Positions 55,743 to 64,000 of a stretch of 64,000 nucleotides of DNA are shown piece by piece. How positions within the stretch are numbered: position 1 is the stretch's first letter; each line of letters starts with the position of its first letter. The translations under genes and the position numbers were made by a program. The notes under the pieces were generated by a model. The model saw nothing but the letters and a program-made list of their open reading frames with translations. It was not told where the DNA came from and did no database searches. This DNA is from Ophthalmolycus amberensis (Eukaryota > Chordata > Actinopteri > Perciformes > Zoarcidae). The stretch lies in the NCBI GenBank assembly GCA_024529925.1, contig JAFEUB010000813.1, positions 493,501 through 557,500 on the forward strand, given 5' to 3'.

Positions 55743-56239
55743 ATTAATCACCTTCCTTTTTCTGCATTAACAAAAAAAACAATTCTTCCTTTAGCTTTAT
55801 CGCATATGATGAAAGGCCGTTGAACGCACGGTCCCTTTGAGTTAGCGGTTCATTTATTTCTCTGGTATATGGCCACCTTATACATAGCACTGAATATATA
55901 TGGAAATATTTCACAGATATTTGACCTGAGGTGTGTGTGTATAGGCAGACGCAGAGACCACCACAGTAACAATAAACAATAGAAAAACACATGAACTGGA
56001 ACTACCAAGAATTATTTGTACATTTAGTTCCATCACGGATGTCACAGATAAATGTGAACACTTAACGAAGGCACGGTACACAGTCTGACGTCACTGCTGT
56101 GTTATGTGTAGCTTTTAAATGCAAATATGGAGTTATTTTTACAGTTTGTCCATTATTTTAAATCACTTGAAAACATGCTACAAGTCTGACCACTAGAACA
56201 ATCTGACGGCCGTTCATTCAACACTGGGAGGTCTAGGTA

Positions 56240-56660
56240 TTTTCTCCGATCATCCATCGTGTTGGTTTCTTTTAACCCCAAAATAACCAAGAAACTTTAG
56301 TTACCCAATCTTAAAACCTACATTATTTGATTTCTATGACCACTTGGGGATGCACAACAATGCTAAATTTCTTCTGGCAAACATCAGACTTTACGTGCAA
56401 CGTCAATTTGAAATCAAGTTTCTGCCCACCTGGCAGATTCAAGTCAAATATTCATTCTCCTTTAGGCTGTTTTGGTCTCCTCCAAATCCTGAGGTAGAAA
56501 TGTGTCTCTTTAGCTGCTAAATGCTCCACGCTAGTTGCTGACCAAATAGCCTACGCACAGTACAGGGGGGTATATCCAAGCTTTTTCATGGAAAACCACT
56601 GCCTTTTGCATCATTTCTGCTGTACAGCAAACGTATTGACATACAGTAATTACCATAGTT
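56240..56660 (+). repeat. dispersed fish repeat ('family D'), single copy in window
   Basis: Contains 'gtctctttagctgctaaatg' then 'ctccacgctagttgctgacc' (56503-56543), a block I recognise as frequent in spiny-rayed fish genomes, preceded by related A+T-rich sequence. No termini were identified and no second copy lies in the window, so the limits are approximate. Confidence 0.35.
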
Positions 56661-56844
56661 GGTTGTGCAAATTGTCATGAAATTCAATGGTAAACATTCA
56701 CCTTAATATTTACGGCATGCCCTGTGTCAGCCAGGTATGCATTGAAACTGCAATGTCAATCATGTTTCAAGGAAACATGCTTTATCCTGGTTTACGTTTG
56801 TCTTAGACGTATCACACATATATTTAGTAAAAGCCTGTGTTAGG

Positions 56845-56960
56845 GTGGAGGAATGGGTCAAGCACAGGAATTAAACCCAGGACACAGCAACAGGCTACAA
56901 GTCATTTTCAATAGAAGTCTGTGACATGACGCCACAAACTGACCCCCGTCACTTGACTCG
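56845..56960 (-). repeat. dispersed repeat 'family A', reverse fragment
   Basis: 'ggtggaggaatgggtcaagc' then 'acaggaattaaacccaggac' (56844-56883) is a diverged reverse complement of the 'cctgtgtttgtttgacccatccacc' end of the family. Confidence 0.35.
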
Positions 56961-56999
56961 TGACACACCACAAATACACTTTGGAGTGCTGAGAAAAAG

Positions 57000-59900
57000 T
57001 TGAGACCAGCTGAATCACTCGGCGAAGCATCAACCAATAATATGTTTTCAACCCATCAAACGTTTGTTCCATTCCATCTAAAAAAAAAATGCTGTTAGCC
57101 AGTTCTCAGTGCTATTTAACCACATGACTACGTCAACCAGCACTTTTGACCACTGGGTTGCCTTTTTAGTTTTTCCACTGTAGCCCTACATCTCTGCAGT
57201 CTTTCCAAATCTGGTGAGTAAAGTGTTCTTGTGACACACAGAAATGATAGCAAAGACTCAAGCTTTAAAACAACAGACCTTTACCTTTTAATAAGCAGTT
57301 GCTCAGGTGATGCTGTGATAAAACCTCTCAAACAGCTCTAAAGAGCACTCAAAGTTACTTTTACATTACCGCAAAACACCCCCAATGCCTCCTTTTGCTT
57401 TTCACTTATTGAGACTCTGATGTTAAAAATGCCTTAAGGACTTAATGGACTTTGGTGGTACAGTGCTTTTAAACAATCCATTAATGGAAATCAAAGACAC
57501 TTTGTTTCCTCTGTCAAATGCAACACTGCTAGCTGTAACATTATAATCGTTTGCTGGGGGAAAAAAACAATAAAAAGAACACAAGAACTTTAGATTTATC
57601 TTCCCTGACATGAAGCATTTGAATTTTTTCTTTCCCGGCATCTTCTGCTCTTGAATATGAACGGCTGTCGTCCAGAACATAAACTGAGTATTGTTTGTAG
57701 ATATAAGAGGGCCATCTCTTCAAAATAAGCATGATGTTTCCATCAACTTGCCACATAGAGGAATCCAAACACTTATACAACATCTGTTGATGCTGTGCAT
57801 TGATCTCACAGTCCTCTCTGCACTAAAAGTCTCCAAATACATCAGAAACTCTCCGAGGCCCAGATCAATCAAGCCCACCAAGGTGCGCAAATGTTTGACA
57901 CATCCCCATCAAGTCCCACTTTTCCAACTTCGTTCCAACTGAGCGGCATGTAAATGTTTAAAGCCCTCACATTTTAAATATCTGCAGCACTCCTCACTTT
58001 ATGATCTGAGGATGTTGTTAAACTTCTCAATTAGCTTCTAATTAAGACTCCTCTGAAGCGGCTGAGGCAACATGGGGAAGTAGGTCAACCAAAAAGCATC
58101 ACAGCCTGGTCAGACTCAGTGGATGCACCAATTAAAAAGGTTAGTTTTAAGGAACCATTTCATTCTGAAAGACAATAACCTCAGGGGTTGTGTCAATTAA
58201 CTTATGTCATACCAAATGAAATGGTGTGAGGGAACTGAACAGATTCATATTGAAAGAGGAGATGTGACTAAGCGGACACATTAAGAAATGCTTAAAGCAG
58301 GATTACCATTGAAAATTGATTGCTCCTTATTCAACAAGACACTGGTGTACTGCACACCATTGCATACAGTTTATATGCTTTATTTTACTCTTCCATGAAA
58401 TCGTCATGGTACAATATATTGTATTGTGCTACTGTGTACCTTTGCGATTCTTAGTTTCATCGTTGGACAGTCATTTTGTTTTTATTTGGATTTTTCCAAA
58501 TTATTTTTCAGCCAGTGGTTGTAGCTAGCTAATATTGCGTTCAAAATGAATTGGAATTGATGTTCGCTAACGGTAGTGATCACTGTCGACCCGTTCTCCC
58601 TCCCAATGTGTGAAATACCGCAGCTTGGTCAGTACATCAGCATTGCGACTAACTCCAATGTAAACACACCGGCATCCTTATTACACGCTCGGAGAAACTG
58701 ACTTAGAAGACTCGCCGTTTGTGTTGAAACTAAAAGAGTTTGACATTTTGTCACGTTAGTCCAAGACTCATCAGTAACGTCAACCACGCTCTTTTCCATA
58801 AGTGTGTTGTTGCTTTCACTTAATCTTTCTGATCAGTCGGAGGTTGATTTTGAAGAAACAGTATGCATGTAGCTAGCGTATAATGACACGCTGTGCCTGA
58901 CACATTCATAACTTCATTGTTTGAGGCATGGGAGCACTAATTAAGCTGTTGTATTTGTCGCATTGGGGTGGGAATGTGTTGTCATCCAGAATTTTCATGT
59001 TGTCTTCCTGAAGTCAATCATCATATTAACAATATATTTAAAGAGTAACTACACACGCTAATTACGCTATAATCCTCCCTTCCAGCATACATTGTGTAAC
59101 AATTGTAATAGTGGAGTTGTTGGGCAAACGTCTGTATGAAGTGTGGCTTCGTAGTATGCGTCGCAGTTGTGGGGATGCTATCTGACCACCACTCAGTGTA
59201 AAAATGGTTGTAGTCAGCAACAACACACAATACATTTTACGTGTTGTTGGAAAAGTCACATGTTGAGTTTCTCTCCATTAATTGTGAAGTCTTCATAGTA
59301 CTTTTAAAACCAATTCATTAAAATGTATTTGATTATTAATCAATTGTCGGAATATAACATTTTTTAAATTTGTTTTTTTATTGTCAAATACTTAAATACA
59401 TTGCTACTACAACTATTACAAACATATTCTAAATCTGAAAAATACAAAATGTTTTTGTTTTACAGTGCAAACACAGACCCCATCATGCAGCTTCAACCAG
59501 CATGTCCTCAAATCTGAAGGAGAACACACACAATACAAATCTCCTGTCTCTCATTCAAATGGGTGGTATATTTCCTCCACTGCATTTTGACAGCTCAAAA
59601 AAAAGTTGGACTTTTCCTCTGAGCAGCAATGCGGCAAGTATCCACAGTTACAAGCATTGTCTCTATGAGAAAAGTGTGATTTCTTCAATGGCGACATGTG
59701 TACTGTCAGCCCTTATATTGAGAATGAAAGAGCATCAATAATCATGTTTTCTATTCCTGCGGCATGTGGTGGTGTGTGTGTTGACTCTCTTCTCCAAAGA
59801 AACCCAAGAGAGAGGGACCAGAGCCCGAGAGATCTGCTATTGCTCATTGCAGATCACACAATGTGACAGGGCTAACGTCTTGCTGCTGTCTGCCCACCAA

Positions 59901-60710
59901 AATGCACAGCCTCGGATAACCGTGTCTTAAGTGAAATGCCAAAATGTTACAGAAAGATACATTGGAGGTCAGGGTATAGCATTGCCCTCTTTTTTTTCAG
60001 AGTGGATTGTATATATCAGGCTATGATATGTGTTCTGACTCTCATAAATCATTCACTACAACATTATTTTTCTTGGAGACAGCAGTGGGTGATTCTCTTT
60101 CCATAATACACACACACACACTAACAACTAAAAGCTGAATGGTGTGTGGTTGCTTATAACATTCAAATATCAAGTGGATTAAGTGAATATCAGACTGAAG
60201 CACAACATCTGTAGTAGAACTGCTGAAAGGCAGCATTGCATATATAAAAAAAAGTGTATCTTTTTTTCCGGATATTTGCCATAGTCATACAAATAAAGCT
60301 ACCCATCTGTCTACTGTGCTGTGAAAGAGAGCTCGATGGTACATCCTCGGTCAAGATAAATGGTCACAACTGAAAAAAGGACAGCGGGTTTAACTGAGAG
60401 TGTGTTGGGGTTGTTTGTGTGTAACAGAGATGGGTGAGTTCAAGAGTAACAGCAACATGGTTTGTGTGGGTGTACATGGATTCAGTGTGCTGTATGTGCC
60501 ATGTTATTTGCAATAAAATTATCTCATGTTTGGATTTCTACTCTACTTCGACTACAATTTTTGATTGCTGTCATGCCTAACCTGTGTGGTCTGTTTTAAT
60601 CAAACATGTTGTTCTGGCTGCTGTGAAAGCTGTTAATCAAACATGGCTGCAGACTATCAACCGAAGCGAAAAAGAGGCTCTCAGCACGCTTCCAAGCGGT
60701 CTCTGGTGTG
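57000..60710. other. non-coding DNA, no gene recognised
   Basis: No supported exon. The stretch 58575-58690 ('gacccgttctccctcccaat', 'gcgactaactccaatgtaaa') resembles 28245-28370 and may be another part of family A. A CA run lies at about 60110-60121. Confidence 0.45.
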
Positions 60711-60714
60711 GTTT

Positions 60715-60835
60715 GTTTATGGCTCTGTGGCTCAGTGGAGAGCAGGGTCGTCCTTAAATCAGAGGAACGGCGGTTCGGTTCCCGGCTCCGCTAGTTGCAT
60801 GTTGATGTGAACTTCTGTCTGCCATGTATATAACC
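60715..60835 (+). mobile_element. tRNA-derived SINE, 5' (tRNA-like) part only
   Basis: Box-A-like TGGCTCAGTGGAGAGCAGGG at 60729-60748 and box-B-like GGTTCGGTTCCCGG at about 60772-60785, followed by 'ctccgctagttgcatgttga'. It matches the SINE at 61.08 kb over its first ~100 bp, then breaks off, so it lacks the 3' body and tail. Confidence 0.75.
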
Positions 60836-61082
60836 TCTATCTATACGCAAATCAACACTAATGCATGCAAGTGTGGGTATTTTCCCTGATTGGTGAAAAA
60901 CTGTTAAAACTGCTGAACTTGTATCGCTCTGTATACTTTGTCAGTTCATTAAGTCCCTTAAAAAGTGTGTGATAGGGATCCCACAGTAATAAACCCTGAA
61001 TCATTACTATACAGGACACCTCATGCATGCGTCTGTGCGATTCCTGATGTTCGTACCAGTCATCTGGGAGCCTGCAAAGACG

Positions 61083-61345
61083 ACTGTGGCTCAGTGGTTG
61101 AGCAGGGTCCTCCTTCAATCAAGGGATTGGCAGTTCGATCCCCAGCTCCGCTAGTCCATGTTGATGTGTCCTTGGGCAAGACACGTAACCCCAAATTGCT
61201 CCCGTATCTGTGCCTACGGGGTATGAATGTTAGTCCCGATGAGCAGGTGGCACCTTGCATGGGAGCCCCTGTCATCAGTGTATGAATGGGTGAATGACAT
61301 GAAGTGTTAAAGCGCTATACAAGTACAAGACCATTTACCAAGGGG
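61083..61345 (+). mobile_element. tRNA-derived SINE, near full length
   Basis: Box-A-like TGGCTCAGTGGTTGAGCAGG (61087-61106) and box-B-like GGCAGTTCGATCCCC (61129-61143) form the RNA polymerase III promoter of a tRNA-derived head. The body has 'tccttgggcaagacacgtaa' and 'tatgaatgggtgaatgacat'. The tail 'gttaaagcgctatacaagta' then 'caagaccatttacca' (61306-61340) is of the LINE-recognised type common in spiny-rayed fish SINEs. It is in the same orientation as, and 350 bp from, the truncated copy at 60.7 kb. Confidence 0.85.
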
Positions 61346-61349
61346 GATT

Positions 61350-62915
61350 TTGTACAATCCTGTCTCTACCTCCATCAGAATTTGATTTCCCCACGTGGAA
61401 AATCAGCCAACTAAAACTTTTTTAACTACAGGTTTAAACGCACCCTAAATTTACTTAGAACAAATGGTTTCAATTTCAGAATATTCCATAAAAAGACTTG
61501 TCTGACCAATCAAATCAGTTTCTCCCCTCGCCTTTTAGAGGAACCGGATGAAAAACACACTAGATGTGGCAAATGAGATGAGGCCACCACCTTTCATTCC
61601 TTTTCTACAAGCTGTGGCAAATCACTTAGGTAGACCACGAGAGCATTGCTGGCATCAAGAGGCAGGCAATAAATCAAAACATCTGTGAACTTTGATCCTG
61701 AGGTGGTGGAAAGTCGCTGTGTGGCAACCAATCACTTTTTGACATTTCATTCTCTTCTATACTGTCCATTGTTGAGCAGTAGAGGCTGTTTTACCGGCCT
61801 GAACATCCCAACATGATGTGTTACAGTTTGAAAAATATGCAAATAATATAACAAAATCAGTTGTCATTAATTATGTTGTACAATTAATAGGTTTCCAAAA
61901 ATAATCTTTAAAATCTTCAAAACAGCTTCTTTTGCTTCAGAAATATCCCATTAAAACATGTTTTACTCAATTAAAACTATAAAAGCTAGACTTTGATCTC
62001 TTCTTGAATATTTAACTAAAGATAAAAGCAGCTAATTAATTCATGAAGTGTAAATTCATAAATGTTCACTTGATAAAACATCTGACGGCTTGGATAAAAT
62101 AATCCGCACTCCAAATGTATTTGTTCTATTTTCTTACATTTACACCACATTTATGTTCTTGCTTCAAGGATTAAAAGCCACATTGTTCAAACCTGACAAA
62201 ATGCTGGTGAAATACAGAGCAGGATCCGTTCATGAGAGTTGCAGGTGAAGCCGACAAAATTCCACAGAGCAGACTACACTTTATGCGGCGCTTCTTTGAG
62301 CAAGTGGGCGACACGAGCACAAACCGCGCTAATCCTCGACACAATCCTTCACTGCACTGCTTGTTACAGTCATACCCTATACCTCACCTTTCTCCCTCCT
62401 TAGGTGCAGCCAATTCCACGGTAAGTACACAATTGGCACAGGTGAGGGAGAGTAAAAACCCATGACAGCAAGAACTGCCATCCACCGTATGTCAACGGAC
62501 TCTTGTTTTTTTTTTCCAAAGACAGTTACTCAAATTCAAATTTCTCAGGTTCTTGTCAAAATACAGAATCTGTCTAATCATGCATCTTTGTGTTATTAAG
62601 TTATTTTTAATAATATTATCATCAAGCCAAACAAATAACCGTTATGGCGCAAGGGATCGACTGACGGGCCAGACATGGCAGTTGTGCCGAGTGAAGCTGT
62701 GAAGTCCCCTGTTGTGTGATTTGGCCCAAGTAGTCACAGATGAGCAAAACCACTATGGGCCAGCATGGCACTTTCTCTGGGCTTGCAGCTTGCCTTAAAG
62801 CCAAAAACCCACAGACAAGCCTACACTTGGGCCACACTGCTTGCTTGCGTGAGCAGCACGTCTACTTCGCAGAAGCGCTTACTTTCTATTTCAAGCGCGT
62901 GTCAACAAAAACGAT
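61350..62915. other. non-coding DNA, no gene recognised
   Basis: Unique A+T-rich sequence without recognisable exon or element terminus. A T tract lies at 62505-62514. Confidence 0.5.
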
Positions 62916-62923
62916 CTTTTCAC

Positions 62924-63795
62924 TAGTGGTGGGCCGTCAGGGACAGCAAAGCCTTCTCTGCTGGCCGAGACAGAATCACAAAGTTATAGCTGTTTTATAA
63001 TTTAACTATTTTTCATAAATACACTACATGTATTCTAAATATGTTTTCCCATTATCTCATTATCTCATTGCGTAGCTACTGTCTTCCTCAGTTGCGCTGC
63101 TTGTTTTAAGTAGAGCTTTTATCCAATCAGATTTCACCCCTATGCTGTCTCTAGGTAAAACAAGCTGCCCGGAGGCCTTCAGAATTACAAGTGAATCTCT
63201 TTGCAGTTGAAGTAAATGTGGACGATATTGTTGATTGTCATAGTCTTCAACCAATCAGATCTTTAGTTTGACATGTTGGGCGTATTCTTTGACATGCAGA
63301 GCCTTCTAGCTGGCCTTCAAGTACGTCAGCATTAACGTGCCGCTTGATTGGTCAGTGGGCTAGCGTGACATGTTGAGCGGTGACAATCCCAATATCTGCT
63401 GCCTCTGTCGAGCGGACATGTTCAGCCCTCAAACACATTAAAACATATTCAAGAAATGAGGAGGCTCCACTGTCACCACTGGCATCCATGACAATGGAGA
63501 AGGACCTCTGGCTGGAAGTGAACTGCCCGGATGTACTGTCATAGTGATAGATCTGCATCCTTTAGTTTTGCGCGTATTCATGTGTCTGTACTCGAGTGTA
63601 TTTGTAGCCCCCATTGGTGTTGAGCTTCATGTAACATTTTATTTCACTTGTCAAACTTGTCTTTCGTCAATATGCGGTTTTTACACGAAACAAATAACCC
63701 GTAGCTGTGGCCTCATAATGAGGTCATTAGGAGGTGCTTCAACTGTAGTAGGACAGCACTGACGGCCCAGGTATAAAATACACGGCCCGCCACTG
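62924..63795. mobile_element. hAT-type element, 872 bp, with near-perfect 8-bp target duplication
   Basis: The left end TAGTGGTGGGCCGT and the reverse complement of the right end CAGTGGCGGGCCGT match at 12 of 14 positions and have the CAGTGG-type start of hAT elements. The flanks are CTTTTCAC (62916-62923) and CTTTTGAC (63796-63803), identical at seven of eight bases. A second shared block, 'gggccgtcag', lies near both ends. A 68-codon minus-strand frame at 63352-63558 (FSIVMDASGDSGASSF) is the only protein-like stretch, too short for a transposase. It is best read as a non-autonomous element, perhaps an internal deletion derivative. Confidence 0.8.
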
Positions 63796-63803
63796 CTTTT
63801 GAC

Positions 63804-64000
63804 ATCATAGCAGCAACATTACAACAAGTTAAATGTCTGAATCTGTAGAAAATGTCGCAGACACTTCTTGTTTTTATTGTGTTTCTGTGGACAGAATCCC
63901 TTCATTTGTAAACGAAAGGCTTTTATTCTGATATATCTGCAGGACAATGTTGTGGAAAATGCAGTGACTTGGACGGCTCCATACATTAGAGTACCGGCTT
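63804..64000. other. non-coding DNA to window edge
   Basis: No exon or repeat recognised; too short to judge. Confidence 0.4.

Noticed and set aside
61083..61150. Functional tRNA gene at the box A/box B pair
   Set aside because: The promoter boxes are followed by a SINE body and a LINE-type tail, and a cloverleaf is not preserved. It is a tRNA-derived SINE.
1..64000. CRISPR arrays, operons, bacterial-type promoters or prophage
   Set aside because: The tandem arrays have 110-189 bp units without spacers, no cas-like frames exist, and the composition and repeats are those of a vertebrate nuclear genome.
1..64000. Endogenous retrovirus or LTR retrotransposon
   Set aside because: No pair of long terminal repeats, primer-binding site, polypurine tract with LTR boundary, or gag/pol motif was found on either strand.

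Overview
The window reads as nuclear DNA of a ray-finned fish, probably a percomorph or other acanthomorph. It has no dense reading frames. It does have low-copy A+T-rich non-coding DNA, TA/CA/CT microsatellites, tRNA-derived SINEs with tails of the kind common in spiny-rayed fish, an L2/Rex1-type LINE remnant, a Tc1-like element with long terminal inverted repeats, hAT and Harbinger-like MITEs, and several other dispersed repeats present more than once in the window. The species cannot be fixed from sequence alone. No complete host protein-coding gene is recognisable, so the window is either intergenic or lies within long introns.

Layout. 1-10.9 kb: mostly unique non-coding DNA. 10.9-11.5 kb: a CpG-rich, promoter-like block with a possible short first coding exon on the + strand. 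11.5-39.3 kb: a long non-coding stretch with scattered old repeats: at least seven copies across the window of a family called here 'family A', a LINE 3' end, a Harbinger-like MITE family, and a perfect 14-bp-stem hairpin near 29.9 kb. 39.33-51.02 kb: the most striking part, an approximately 11.7 kb block bounded by short inverted CACTGTAA termini. Inside it are a 188/189-bp satellite array at the left end, a 110/220-bp satellite array at the right end, and between them a set of exon-like segments with good splice sites on the - strand running from a CpG-rich start near 46.5 kb. The block was later invaded by a full-length 1,531-bp Tc1-like element, a 329-bp hAT MITE with a perfect 8-bp target duplication, a SINE, and a roughly 2-kb segment that split the right array. 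51-64 kb: non-coding DNA with further repeats, two tandemly placed SINE copies, and an 872-bp hAT element with a 7/8-matching target duplication at the right edge.

Nothing here forms an operon or pathway. The interacting parts are mobile-element parts: termini, subterminal satellite arrays, a cargo-like split transcription unit, and later insertions that date the layers relative to one another. The Tc1 transposase is the only clearly recognisable protein; its catalytic domain is open for 308 codons but its DNA-binding N-terminus is broken by frameshifts. Family names are from memory and pattern; no database search could be run.
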